From Alphaproteobacteria bacterium HT1-32 (GTDB lineage: Bacteria; Pseudomonadota; Alphaproteobacteria; Rhodospirillales; HT1-32), in the NCBI GenBank assembly GCA_009649675.1, contig WJPL01000001.1, positions 1,880,469 through 1,944,468 of the forward strand: 64,000 bases of DNA. The letters run 5' to 3'. The notes below the pieces were generated by a model that was not told the DNA's origin, ran no database searches, and was given only the letters and a program-made list of their open reading frames with translations. A program made the translations under genes and the position numbers. Each line of letters opens with the position of its first letter. Position 1 is the first letter of the stretch. This document shows, in pieces, positions 37,105 to 47,733 of this stretch.

Positions 37105-38377
37105 TGCCGTTCTCGAACGGTTGATGCGGCTGCATCCCAAGTCCATTGATCTGGTGCTCGACCGGGTCTGGCGGCTGCTGTCACATGTTGGCGACCCGCA
37201 AACGAAGCTGCCACCGGTAGTGCATGTCGCGGGAACCAATGGCAAAGGCTCGACCATCGCCATGATGCGGGCGATGCTGGAGGCTGCGGGATACCGGGTG
37301 CATGTCTATACCTCTCCCCATCTCGTGCGCTTTGCCGAGCGCATTCGTCTGGCCGGTGAACTGATCCCGGAACAGATGCTGACCGACCTGCTGGAGGAAT
37401 GCGAGCAGGCGAACGGTCCGGATCCGATCACCTATTTTGAAATCACCACGGTTGCTGCCTATCTGGCATTTTCGCGCACACCCGCAGATATCCTGTTGCT
37501 GGAAACCGGGCTGGGCGGGCGTCTGGATGCAACAAACGTGATTGACCGTCCGGCCCTGACCGTGATCACCCCTGTCTCCATCGATCATGTGCAGTTTCTC
37601 GGTGAGACGCTGGAAGCGATTGCCGGCGAGAAAGCCGGGATTATCAAGCCGGGTGTGGCCTGCATTTCCGGCCCGCAAAAGCCGGAGGCACTGGCGGTTC
37701 TGCAACAGCGTGCTGATGACGCTTCCGCGCCCCTGTTCGCGGCGGGCCGGGACTGGCTGGTGAAACAGACAGGTAAGGGTTTCAGCCTGCGCGGAACCAG
37801 CCGCCAGACACGGGACTATCCGCGTCCGTCACTGCCCGGTGATCACCAGGTCATCAATGCAGCGACGGCGGTTGTCGCACTGGAAAACCTGCCGGGATTT
37901 ACCGTGCCCCTCGATGCCCGTCATGCTGGATTGCAGGCAGTTGACTGGCCGGCACGCATGCAGCGGCTGACCAGAGGGGAACTGGTCGACCTGTTGTCAC
38001 CGGGGACTGAACTCTGGCTTGATGGCGGACATAATGCCGGGGCCGGAGAAATGCTGGCGGCGGTCCTGTCGCAATGGGATGACTGGCCGGTCCATCTGGT
38101 CTCTGGCATGATCAATACCAAGGCTTCAGATGATTTCCTGAAACCACTGGCATCGCATGTCACCAGCTTGCAGGCCGTCGCCATTCCGGGAGAGATCAAT
38201 TCCCGGACGGCGGAGGAGACAGCAGGTACCGCTCGCGCCGTCGGCATAACGGCCAGTGAGGCCGGTGATGTTGCGGCGGCAATCAGGGCGATCATTGCGG
38301 CAGAGCCGAAGCCCTGCCGCATTCTGATCTGTGGTTCGCTTTATCTGGCGGGAACCGTGCTGTCCGGAAACAGCTGA
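37085..38377 (+). CDS. folC: Folylpolyglutamate synthase/dihydrofolate synthase
   Basis: About 430 residues. It adds glutamate to folates in the cytoplasm. The ATP loop VAGTNGKGSTIAMM, PHLVRFAERIRL, and LLETGLGGRLDATN are clear; LDGGHNAGAGEML lies in the C-terminal domain. I take a GTG at 37085; a TTG at 37073 is possible. Either start lies inside the end of accD, so the genes are coupled. Confidence 0.9.
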   Translation: MTNRKSDAVLERLMRLHPKSIDLVLDRVWRLLSHVGDPQTKLPPVVHVAGTNGKGSTIAMMRAMLEAAGYRVHVYTSPHLVRFAERIRLAGELIPEQMLTDLLEECEQANGPDPITYFEITTVAAYLAFSRTPADILLLETGLGGRLDATNVIDRPALTVITPVSIDHVQFLGETLEAIAGEKAGIIKPGVACISGPQKPEALAVLQQRADDASAPLFAAGRDWLVKQTGKGFSLRGTSRQTRDYPRPSLPGDHQVINAATAVVALENLPGFTVPLDARHAGLQAVDWPARMQRLTRGELVDLLSPGTELWLDGGHNAGAGEMLAAVLSQWDDWPVHLVSGMINTKASDDFLKPLASHVTSLQAVAIPGEINSRTAEETAGTARAVGITASEAGDVAAAIRAIIAAEPKPCRILICGSLYLAGTVLSGNS

Positions 38378-38386
38378 GGTCCGGTA

Positions 38387-39469
38387 CTATTCCCGGCTGA
38401 TCAGCGGGAAGGCCGAGAGCTGATGCGGTTCAACTACTGGCGGTGCCGAGACCAGAAATTCCGGTCCCAGTTCGCTCAGTGACGTGACGCCCAGCAGGGC
38501 CATCACTTCATGGATTTCTTCCTGCAACAGCTGGAGCATACGGGTCACACCCTCAGCCCCTGCAGCGGACAGCGCGTAGCCGTAAAGCCGGCCGATGGCG
38601 ACCATATCTGCGCCGAGGCAGAGCGCCTTGACCACATCCGACCCGCGGCAGATTGCACCATCGACAATCACCGGCGCCCGGCCGCGAACCTGCTGGATGA
38701 TTTCCTTCATGGCAGAGATGGAGCCAATGCCGTGATCGAGCTGGCGGCCACCATGGTTCGACACATAGATCGCGGCCGACCCGACATCGAGGGCCATTTC
38801 TGCGTCTGCCGGATCTTCGATACCCTTGAGGACCAGACGGACATCAGGATGACGGTCGCGGAAGCGTTTGACCGCATCCCAGTCGAAGCCTGCCTGATAG
38901 TGCCGCGTATCGTCAGTGCCAACACGCCAGGGCTTGGCGAAACGGGCAGAGATATCGCGCTCCCGGCGGGAGTAGACGGCTGAATCGACAGTGATGCCGA
39001 AGAACCGGAAACCGGCATCGACAGCCTGTTTCACATATTCATCAATCCAGTCATCTCCACCCCGGATATAGAGCGAGAATCCAAGTTCTGCGTCTGGTGC
39101 AGCGGCGCGGCAATCCGGAATCGGGCTGCGGCCGACATAGGAATGCATATACATCGCCCCGGCAGCTTCGACCCCGCGGGAGACCGCCTTGCCCCCTTCC
39201 GGATGCAGATCGTCCAGGCCACCAATCGGGGCCAGCATCACGGGAAGCTGTAGCTTCGCGCCGAAAAATTCTGTTGAGCAGTCAACCTTGCGAACATCGC
39301 GCAACACTTTCTTGCGGAAGGCCAGCGTATCCAGCGCCAGACGATTGCGCTTTGCAGTCGTCTCGGTTTCTGTCGCGCCGAGCAGATATTGCCAGAGTTC
39401 CGGCTTTAGCGTGCGTCGCGCCGTGTCAGGGAATTCGTGCAGGCAGAGATAGTCTTCTTCAACACTCAT
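38387..39469 (-). CDS. FMN-dependent alpha-hydroxy-acid oxidase
   Basis: 360 residues of the glycolate oxidase/lactate dehydrogenase barrel family. LPVMLAPIGGLDDLHPEGGKA binds FMN, and the catalytic His is in IYVSNHGGRQLDHG; VIVDGAICRGSDVVKAL completes the phosphate site. It oxidises an L-2-hydroxy acid such as lactate or glycolate; the exact acid is unknown. It converges on folC and is divergent from the FAD-oxidase gene, so both may share a pathway of hydroxy-acid use. Confidence 0.85.
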   Translation of the reverse strand: MSVEEDYLCLHEFPDTARRTLKPELWQYLLGATETETTAKRNRLALDTLAFRKKVLRDVRKVDCSTEFFGAKLQLPVMLAPIGGLDDLHPEGGKAVSRGVEAAGAMYMHSYVGRSPIPDCRAAAPDAELGFSLYIRGGDDWIDEYVKQAVDAGFRFFGITVDSAVYSRRERDISARFAKPWRVGTDDTRHYQAGFDWDAVKRFRDRHPDVRLVLKGIEDPADAEMALDVGSAAIYVSNHGGRQLDHGIGSISAMKEIIQQVRGRAPVIVDGAICRGSDVVKALCLGADMVAIGRLYGYALSAAGAEGVTRMLQLLQEEIHEVMALLGVTSLSELGPEFLVSAPPVVEPHQLSAFPLISRE

Positions 39470-39617
39470 GATTTCGTAATCCAGTCTTTTGTCCGGGCAT
39501 AATCATAGCCGGTTGCACCGCTTCTACAATCTCCGGGATCGGTTGTTTTCACTTCCGCCCAGGCCTAGCATAAACCCTTGAGTTCCAGTCATTGTGCGGT
39601 CAGGGAAGGGAATACCG

Positions 39618-41018
39618 ATGTCAGCAGAAACAGCAGTCCAGCGCAAAGAAACCGGCATTGTGCTGGCGGCACTGGCAGACATGTTCGGGAATCGCTATTC
39701 CGCGTCGGCATCGGTCTGCGAGCAGCATGGCCGGGGTGAGGCCTATTATGAAGTGGCCCCGCCCGATGGTGTGGTTTTTGTGCAGAGCACGGAAGAAGTG
39801 GCCTCCGTGGTGAAGCTTTGTGCGGAACATCAGGTTCCGGTCATTCCCTTCGGTACGGGCACTTCGCTTGAAGGTCATACCCAGGCGCTTATGGGCGGGG
39901 TCTGTATTGACCTGTCGATGATGAATCAGGTTGTCGAGGTCAATGCCGAGGATATGGATGTTACGGTGCAGGCGGGCGTGACCCGCAAGGCGCTGAACGA
40001 ATATCTGCGCGATACCGGACTGTTTTTCCCCATTGATCCGGGGGCGGATGCCAGTCTTGGCGGCATGGCAGCGACCCGGGCGTCGGGCACCAATGCGGTG
40101 CGTTATGGCACGATGCGCGAGAATGTGCTGGCGCTGACCGTGGTACTGGCGGACGGACGGATTATCCGGACCAGTCGCCGGTCGCGCAAATCGGCTGCCG
40201 GTTATGATCTGACCCGGCTGTTTGTCGGCTCGGAAGGCACGCTGGGGGTCATCACGGAAGTCACGCTGCGCGTCTATGGTATTCCCGACGCAATTTCAGC
40301 GGCGGTCTGCGCCTTCCCCAGCATTGAAGATGCGGTGAATACGGTGATTACGACGATCCAGATGGGGGTGCCGGTGGCCCGGATCGAACTGCTGGATGCG
40401 GATCAGCTGGATGCGGTGAACCAGTATTCCGGACTGGATTATGCGGTTGCCCCGACATTGTTTTTTGAATTCCACGGCACCGAACGCGGTGTCGCTGAAC
40501 AGGCCGAACAGGTTCAGGCCGTCGCCGGGGAATATGGTGCCACGGACTTCCGCTGGTCGACGCTGGCGGAAGAACGCTCGAAACTGTGGCAGGCACGGCA
40601 TGACGCCTATTATGCGGGCCTTGCCATGCGGCCGGGCTGCAAAGCCTTCTCATCGGATGTCTGTGTACCGATCAGCCGTCTCGCCGAGTGTATTACCGAG
40701 ACCTACAGGGATCTCGAAAAGTCGGAACTTTATTGCCCCATCGTCGGCCATGTCGGTGACGGAAATTTCCATGTGCTGTTCATTTTTGATCCGGAAAAAC
40801 CAGAGCAGCTGGAAGAGGCAAAGGCCCTGAATGAACGGATCGTTCACCGGGCGCTGGCTATGGATGGCACCTGTACCGGCGAACATGGCATCGGCTATGG
40901 CAAGAAACATTTCCTGACGGCGGAACATGGTGGCGATGCAGTCAGCGTCATGCGTTCCCTGAAACTCGCCCTCGACCCGCAGAACATCATGAACCCCGGC
41001 AAGATCGTAAGTGTCTGA
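39618..41018 (+). CDS. FAD-linked oxidase (D-lactate/glycolate dehydrogenase GlcD type)
   Basis: 466 residues from the ATG at 39618 (GGAAGGGAA upstream). An FAD-binding-4 domain shows VIPFGTGTSLEGHTQA and DPGADASLGGMAATRASGTNAVRYG, and a C-terminal FAD-oxidase domain carries GHVGDGNFHVLF and TGEHGIGYGK, with metal-binding His residues. It probably oxidises D-lactate or another D-2-hydroxy acid and passes electrons to cytochrome or quinone. It is divergent from the FMN oxidase across 148 bases. Confidence 0.85.
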   Translation: MSAETAVQRKETGIVLAALADMFGNRYSASASVCEQHGRGEAYYEVAPPDGVVFVQSTEEVASVVKLCAEHQVPVIPFGTGTSLEGHTQALMGGVCIDLSMMNQVVEVNAEDMDVTVQAGVTRKALNEYLRDTGLFFPIDPGADASLGGMAATRASGTNAVRYGTMRENVLALTVVLADGRIIRTSRRSRKSAAGYDLTRLFVGSEGTLGVITEVTLRVYGIPDAISAAVCAFPSIEDAVNTVITTIQMGVPVARIELLDADQLDAVNQYSGLDYAVAPTLFFEFHGTERGVAEQAEQVQAVAGEYGATDFRWSTLAEERSKLWQARHDAYYAGLAMRPGCKAFSSDVCVPISRLAECITETYRDLEKSELYCPIVGHVGDGNFHVLFIFDPEKPEQLEEAKALNERIVHRALAMDGTCTGEHGIGYGKKHFLTAEHGGDAVSVMRSLKLALDPQNIMNPGKIVSV

Positions 41019-41106
41019 GACCGGTTACGGCGGAGGAAACTGCGGTTTCTGACTGGTTCCCGGATCGGAGTCCGGGATCACATGGCAGGTAGCCGGAGGG
41101 TATCCT

Positions 41107-41541
41107 TCAGCCCGGTTTCTCGTCTGTTGGCTTCACGGCGGATGCTTCAGCCATTTTCCAGAACCGGGAGAAGCGTTTCATATCCGGTTTGCCGTCGGGT
41201 GTGACCAGTGCCGGTGGATCGATCAGATCAAGCGGGATTTGCTGGCGTATTTCGGCAACCAGACGCTTCAGGTCCGGTGCGACCGGGGTGGTTGCAATGA
41301 TCCGGTCGCACGCCAGTTCCTTCGCCCGCGCCAGCAAGACTTCTGTCGTCGGCCCGCGCCAGATTTCCGCACCACAGGCCATCGCCGATTCATAGATGAA
41401 GGTCAGTCGCTTCATGCCGTAAGGGCGGTGCATCAGGAATGCATCGTCAAAGACAATGACCCTCGGTGCTTTGGGTGCGGCTTTTACGGCGGGGCTGTCA
41501 GCGCCCAGGGCATCTTCATGTATCCAGATCAGAGATGTCAT
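41107..41541 (-). CDS. Photolyase/cryptochrome N-terminal-like alpha/beta domain protein
   Basis: 144 residues. TSLIWIHEDALG, PRVIVFDDAFL, LTFIYESAMACGAEIWRGPTTEVLL and CDRIIATTPVAPDL resemble the Rossmann-like (HUP) N-terminal half of photolyases, ending in a charged tail. The ATG overlaps the stop of the FAD-domain gene by 4 bases, so the two halves are made from one transcript but in reverse domain order. It probably associates with that protein. The recognition is by pattern only. Confidence 0.65.
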   Translation of the reverse strand: MTSLIWIHEDALGADSPAVKAAPKAPRVIVFDDAFLMHRPYGMKRLTFIYESAMACGAEIWRGPTTEVLLARAKELACDRIIATTPVAPDLKRLVAEIRQQIPLDLIDPPALVTPDGKPDMKRFSRFWKMAEASAVKPTDEKPG

Positions 41542-42350
41542 TTTCGGGCAGCCATTTTCGGGAACAGTTCTGCCTGCAGATCCTCGTAACTTTTGTCGAA
41601 GGGGCAGTTATTCTGCCGGGGGCAATCCCGGCAATGAACGCCCCGGGTATATTCTTCAAGATTCTCGCGATTGAAGTAGTAGGGGCGGCTTGAGAAGGTG
41701 CTGGCTATCCACTGCCAGGACAGGTTGTTCGCCGCTTCATCGCCATCCAGCAGGTGCAGCAGGAACCATTTCGCCCCGGCCTGCCATTTTATCTGGCGGT
41801 GATGCACCACATAGGCTGCCACATACATCCGGACATGATTATGCAGATAGCCGGTATCAGCCAGTTCGCGGGCAAAGTCATCCATACAGGCAAGACTTGT
41901 CTGGCCGGTGGAAATATCGTCCGGCAGGTTGTCCTGATAATCTTCGGCGCTGAAACCTGTTTTCCAGTTCTCGCGATCCGCCCAGACATCATCCCCGATG
42001 ACATCATGAATCCTGAGCCAGTAATCCCGCCAGACCAGTTCGCGGATCAGCTTGTACCCGGCTTTCGGGCCGGAGCGTGACAGAACCTCGTCCCGCGCCT
42101 CGGCCAGCCCGACGATGCCGTGGCGGATATAGGGAGACAGTCGGGTCACCGCACCATCGGTAAAATTCCGGCTGCGGGCATAGTCGCCGGGCTTCATGGC
42201 TTCGAACCGCACCAGTGCCGGAACCGGCCCTCCCCGCATGGGCGAGATGGCTCCCTTATCCCGGGCGGCAATTTCCGGGAAGGCGTCGAGCAGCCAGTCC
42301 GTCAGTTCTTTGCGCTGGCTGAATTCTGCCGGAAGTCGTTGATGTTCCAT
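41538..42350 (-). CDS. Photolyase/cryptochrome FAD-binding domain protein
   Basis: 270 residues equal to only the C-terminal half of a photolyase. LSPYIRHGIVGLAEA, ELVWRDYWLRIH, TGYLHNHVRMYVAAYVVHH and NLSWQWIASTFSSRPYYFN match the FAD-binding core. The C-terminus adds HCRDCPRQNNCPF, three Cys that with Cys in LACMDD could bind a metal or Fe-S cluster. The usual N-terminal antenna domain is missing but a matching fragment is encoded next. It may repair UV lesions or sense blue light. Confidence 0.8.
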   Translation of the reverse strand: MEHQRLPAEFSQRKELTDWLLDAFPEIAARDKGAISPMRGGPVPALVRFEAMKPGDYARSRNFTDGAVTRLSPYIRHGIVGLAEARDEVLSRSGPKAGYKLIRELVWRDYWLRIHDVIGDDVWADRENWKTGFSAEDYQDNLPDDISTGQTSLACMDDFARELADTGYLHNHVRMYVAAYVVHHRQIKWQAGAKWFLLHLLDGDEAANNLSWQWIASTFSSRPYYFNRENLEEYTRGVHCRDCPRQNNCPFDKSYEDLQAELFPKMAARK

Positions 42351-42465
42351 GCCTTATGATGGAACGGCCTGACGGCAGGTGCAATCGCCGTTGGTGTGGG
42401 ATCCTGAACCTGTTTTGGGGTCGGTCGCATAGAGGCTCCGTTTCTGGCTCACCTTGCCGGAAGAC

Positions 42466-42492
42466 GGAACCCGGTCATGAAGGCCGGGTTCC
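42466..42492 (-). terminator. Hairpin downstream of leuA
   Basis: GGAACCCGG and CCGGGTTCC form a perfect 9-bp stem with a 9-base loop 26 bases after the leuA stop. On the minus strand only a weak T-run (GTCTTCC) follows. The remaining 42351-42465 shows nothing I recognise. Confidence 0.5.
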
Positions 42493-42517
42493 GGATATGA
42501 TCCGCAAGGACAGGCGG

Positions 42518-44317
<1,800 letters not shown>

Positions 44318-44342
44318 CTACGGACGCCGGATGAGCCGCGAA

Positions 44343-44435
44343 TCAGCTCCGGCGGCCGCCGATAAGTCGCAGAAGTGCTATGGCGTCAGCACGGAGGGAA
44401 CCAGAGGCGGGGATAATCTTGGATGTCATGGTCAT
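44343..44435 (-). CDS. Possible leuA leader peptide
   Basis: A 30-codon frame ends about 100 bases upstream of leuA. Near its end it reads Ile-Ala-Leu-Leu-Arg-Leu-Ile, three Leu in a short run, as expected for a ribosome-attenuation leader. GC-rich segments straight after it (GCCGCCGGA with TCCGGCGT, and GAGC with GCTC) could form competing hairpins. No strong Shine-Dalgarno or U-run is visible, so the call is tentative. Confidence 0.35.
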   Translation of the reverse strand: MTMTSKIIPASGSLRADAIALLRLIGGRRS

Positions 44436-44590
44436 GGAAATATGTCGTCAGAAAATCAGAAACAGAACGGCGTCAGCCCGGCTCGCTCAGGCGGCCGGGG
44501 TTGTAAGTCGTAGCACCAGATCTGTGATATTTCTGTCTAACATAAGCTGAAAATGGCAGCAGGGCGCGCGCGGGTCAAGTCTTTCAGCAG

Positions 44591-45835
44591 TTATTGTTCG
44601 GTAGCCCGGCGTTTCAGACTCTCTGCATCATAGCCCGCAAGCCGCCTGTAATCGGTGGTCAGCTGTTCCAGTTCTGTCTGTGAAATCAGGTCTTCAATCC
44701 GGTCTGCCGGGGTTTTGACTCTTGCGTCGGCCAGGTCCAGAACCGCTTCGGGGCCGGACTTCCGGTTGCGCAATACGACGGCATTGGTTTTCTCCCGACG
44801 GGCCGCTTCATAGGCGGTCAGACCATCCAGAGGTCCGTGTTCGGTCAGGCAATTGCCCAGCACGCCGCCATCCAGAATTGCCTGTGACGCACCGTTTGCG
44901 CCGATGGGATACATCGGATGAGCGGCATCGCCGAGCAGGGTAACCCGGTCAAAGGTCCAGCGGTCGAGCGGTTCCCGGTCGATCATCGGATATTCAAACA
45001 CGGTTTCGGTTGCGGCAAACAAGGCAGGCAGATCAAGGAAATCGAGCCCGAATTCATGAAAGCGACTGATAAATTCCCGGCTGCCTTCGCGGCGCCAGTC
45101 GCCGGGGTTAAGCGGACGGGGGGTGTCGAAGCGGACTTCAGCGACCCAGTTCACCAGTGATTTGCCCCGCTTCGCGGCCTCGGAGGAGATCGGATAGGTT
45201 ACCAGCTTCACGTCGTGGTTTCCGGCAATCACCATCGTCCGGCCATCAAGGAAGGGTGATTGTTCATGCGCACCGCGCCACATCATCACCCCTTCATAGC
45301 TGACCGGTGGCTGATTCGGGTGCAGGGCCGCGCGAACCGCAGAATGGATGCCATCAGCACCAATCAGAATATCGCCTGTTGCGGTGGTGGTCTGTGCGGG
45401 GTCAGTGCCGGAGATAAACTGTGCGGTGACACCGGTTGCCGTCTGGTCAAATGTTTCCAGCCGGTGATCTGACCGAACCACATCCCCCGCCTCGCGGCGG
45501 AGTGCTTCCAGCAGCAGGAACTGGAGATGTCCCCGGTGGATGGAATATTGCGGAAACGGCGCGCCGGAGGCGAGGCCGCAGGGGTCGGCATAGATCAGCT
45601 GGCCGAATCTTGTGCGGTACTGGATTTCGCGCGTCTCGATCCCGGTGGCCGCGAGCGCGTCACCAAGCCCAAGACCGATCAGTTCGCCGGCGCCATGCGG
45701 CAGCAGATTGATACCGACACCGAGCGGTTTGATCTCGCTGACCTGTTCATAAACAGCGACCTCGATACCCCGGCGATGCAGTTGCAGCGCGGCTGTCAGC
45801 CCGCCGATTCCGGCGCCGACAATGATTGCCTTCAT
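44591..45835 (-). CDS. FAD-dependent aromatic-type monooxygenase
   Basis: 414 residues of the class A flavoprotein monooxygenases. The Rossmann start KAIIVGAGIGGLTAALQLHRRG, a mid DILIGADGIHSAVR motif and the late LLGDAAHPMYPIGANGASQAI are all present. Such enzymes hydroxylate aromatic or related small molecules with NAD(P)H. It resembles the salicylate-hydroxylase/PhzS group, but no pathway neighbours reveal the substrate. It is divergent from the amidohydrolase gene. Confidence 0.8.
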   Translation of the reverse strand: MKAIIVGAGIGGLTAALQLHRRGIEVAVYEQVSEIKPLGVGINLLPHGAGELIGLGLGDALAATGIETREIQYRTRFGQLIYADPCGLASGAPFPQYSIHRGHLQFLLLEALRREAGDVVRSDHRLETFDQTATGVTAQFISGTDPAQTTTATGDILIGADGIHSAVRAALHPNQPPVSYEGVMMWRGAHEQSPFLDGRTMVIAGNHDVKLVTYPISSEAAKRGKSLVNWVAEVRFDTPRPLNPGDWRREGSREFISRFHEFGLDFLDLPALFAATETVFEYPMIDREPLDRWTFDRVTLLGDAAHPMYPIGANGASQAILDGGVLGNCLTEHGPLDGLTAYEAARREKTNAVVLRNRKSGPEAVLDLADARVKTPADRIEDLISQTELEQLTTDYRRLAGYDAESLKRRATEQ

Positions 45836-45928
45836 AGGCTTGTCCTTCCCGTTGACTCTTTCCGGTCGTTTGTCAGGCTACAGTTTGGCCGATAGCGGAC
45901 AGCCTGCAACCATTGAAGAGTGTTATTT

Positions 45929-46657
45929 ATGACGGCCCCTGAAACGATAGCTTTGACCCGCCCTGCATCCGGCGGGAAGGCCGTGATCATTTGTGACCAT
46001 GCAACCAACTTCATACCCGACCGCTATGCTGATCTGGGGCTGGATGCAGCCCGGCTGAGCGAACATATCGCCTGGGATCCGGGCGCGATCGAGGTTGCCG
46101 AGCGCATGTCCGAGCGGCTGGATGCACCGGTTGCAGCGGCTGGTCTTTCCCGTCTTGTGATTGATATGAACCGGCCGGAAGGTGCGGCAGGCTCAATCGT
46201 TTCTGTCAGTGATGGTGTGGTTGTGCCGGGGAATCAGCAGTTATCAGACAGGGACCGGCGGCAGCGTTTTGAAGATCATCATATCCCCTACCATCAGGGG
46301 ATCGGGGATTTGCTGGACCGGCGCGCGGCGCTGACGACCGCGGTGATTGCCCTGCACAGTTACACACCGGTTCACAGCGGTAAGACCCGGCCCTGGGATA
46401 TCGGTATTCTGCATAACGGGGATACGGCTTTGGCCGGGCCATTGCTCGACGCATTGTCGGCCATGCCGGGGCTGGTTGTCGGTGAAAACGAACCCTACAG
46501 CCCGGCAGATGATGTTTACTACACCCTGCAGCGACATGCGGTGTCGCGCGGGCTGGCGCATGTGATGATCGAAATCCGCAACGACCGGATCGCGACACCA
46601 CAGGGGCAACAGGACTGGGGGAACCGGCTGGCGGATATCATATCCCGGGTCCTGTGA
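45929..46657 (+). CDS. N-formylglutamate amidohydrolase family protein
   Basis: 242 residues from the ATG at 45929 (GAAGAG upstream). VIICDHATNFIP, HIAWDPGAIEVAERM, RLVIDMNRP, ALHSYTPV and MIEIRNDRI match the HutG-like amidohydrolase family, with probable metal His and Asp residues. Without hut genes nearby it may act on another N-acylated amino acid or peptide. Confidence 0.8.
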   Translation: MTAPETIALTRPASGGKAVIICDHATNFIPDRYADLGLDAARLSEHIAWDPGAIEVAERMSERLDAPVAAAGLSRLVIDMNRPEGAAGSIVSVSDGVVVPGNQQLSDRDRRQRFEDHHIPYHQGIGDLLDRRAALTTAVIALHSYTPVHSGKTRPWDIGILHNGDTALAGPLLDALSAMPGLVVGENEPYSPADDVYYTLQRHAVSRGLAHVMIEIRNDRIATPQGQQDWGNRLADIISRVL

Positions 46658-46663
46658 CCGGTG

Positions 46664-47086
46664 TCAGCCGTTTCGCCGGTCCACGATTGAGGTTAGGCAA
46701 TGGTCTGATTTGAGTTGCCGGGCGACAGCAGGATCACGCACTTCCGCGTGGGCGACGCGATAATCGGTGCCATCCGGATAGAGGAAGACATCGAGAATGC
46801 AGCCGTCTGTGGTGTAGCGCCACATCTCGGCCGGCTTGTCACGGCGCCGAAAACCCGGTTCGCCAAAAATCCGGGTTACCTGATTATCGCTGAGACCATA
46901 GAGTTGCTGCGGATTGTCTGCGAAGGGCAGACGATAACGCGGTGCTTCCTGTACATGTTTTTCCACCACGTCGACCGATGCAGCCACCTGTGCGACGGCC
47001 TCCGGTTCCTGTGTCGTGGTGCATCCTGTCAGTAACAGCCCGGTGCAGGCAAAGGCCAGTGAAAGGCCGATCACCCGGTTGACCAT
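46664..47086 (-). CDS. Small outer-membrane-type lipoprotein
   Basis: 140 residues with a lipoprotein signal ending in LLLTGC (Cys about residue 22), then a mature domain QLYGLSDNQVTRIFGEPGFRR and MWRYTTDGCILDVFLYPDG. The pattern resembles small SmpA/BamE-like DNA- or protein-binding folds but I cannot name it. It overlaps the bactofilin gene by one base, so it may be anchored with the bactofilin scaffold. Confidence 0.65.
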   Translation of the reverse strand: MVNRVIGLSLAFACTGLLLTGCTTTQEPEAVAQVAASVDVVEKHVQEAPRYRLPFADNPQQLYGLSDNQVTRIFGEPGFRRRDKPAEMWRYTTDGCILDVFLYPDGTDYRVAHAEVRDPAVARQLKSDHCLTSIVDRRNG

Positions 47087-47610
47087 CAGTCGTCATGCTC
47101 CGAAGGGGAGGCGATCTTCTTGATCTGGCCGCTGACTTCGCCACCAGCTTCAATAACGATCTCGCCGTAATGAATTGTCCCGAGCACCTGTCCGCCGACG
47201 CGAACAAGCAGACGGTTTCGGACAGTCAGTTCACCGTCAAACCGGCCGCTGATTTCCGCATCATCAACTTCTGCTGCACCCTTGAACAGGCCGCTTTCCA
47301 GAATTTCAATGCTGCGGGCGTCAGACAGGGCTGCTTCCACAGTACCTTCGACAACAAGGGTTTCACATTCCCGGATCTCACCGGAAAGGTTGATTTCCTT
47401 GCCAACGAAAAGCTTCTTGGCTTCCTCGCCTGTGCCGCCGGCAACAGGTCTGCGGGAATAGCCGGGCAGGTCAACCACACGGCGCGCAGGTTCGGGGCGA
47501 TAGCCCGCAGAAGGCGATTTCGCCGGGCTGTGTGTGCCCTTTTTTGAGAACGGCTTCAACGGCGGCGCGTCCAGATCGTTTTCTTGTTTGTCGGAAGTGT
47601 CATCTGCCAT
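47086..47610 (-). CDS. Bactofilin
   Basis: 174 residues. A disordered Lys/Pro-rich N-terminus (residues 1-60) precedes a beta-helical core: LFVGKEINLSGEIRECETLVVEG, then repeated turns such as LFKGAAEVDDAEISGRFDGEL and VGGQVLGTIHYGEIVIEAGGEVSG. Bactofilins polymerise without nucleotides into scaffolds for cell shape or stalks. Upstream is a CysZ/EI24-like gene; downstream a lipoprotein gene follows. Confidence 0.9.
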   Translation of the reverse strand: MADDTSDKQENDLDAPPLKPFSKKGTHSPAKSPSAGYRPEPARRVVDLPGYSRRPVAGGTGEEAKKLFVGKEINLSGEIRECETLVVEGTVEAALSDARSIEILESGLFKGAAEVDDAEISGRFDGELTVRNRLLVRVGGQVLGTIHYGEIVIEAGGEVSGQIKKIASPSEHDD

Positions 47611-47733
47611 ATCGCAAACCCCGTGCGAATCGATAGTGCGTCTGTTTAACTTTATTTCGCAATGTTGAAAAGCTTTCCTGCCAATTTGCTTTCGGTTTTT
47701 TCCCGATCACATTGATACCAAATTAGAATCGCT

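Noticed and set aside
41019-41106. Hairpin CCCGGA-TCGGAG-TCCGGG between converging genes
   Set aside because: The stem is only 6 bp and no T-run follows on either strand.
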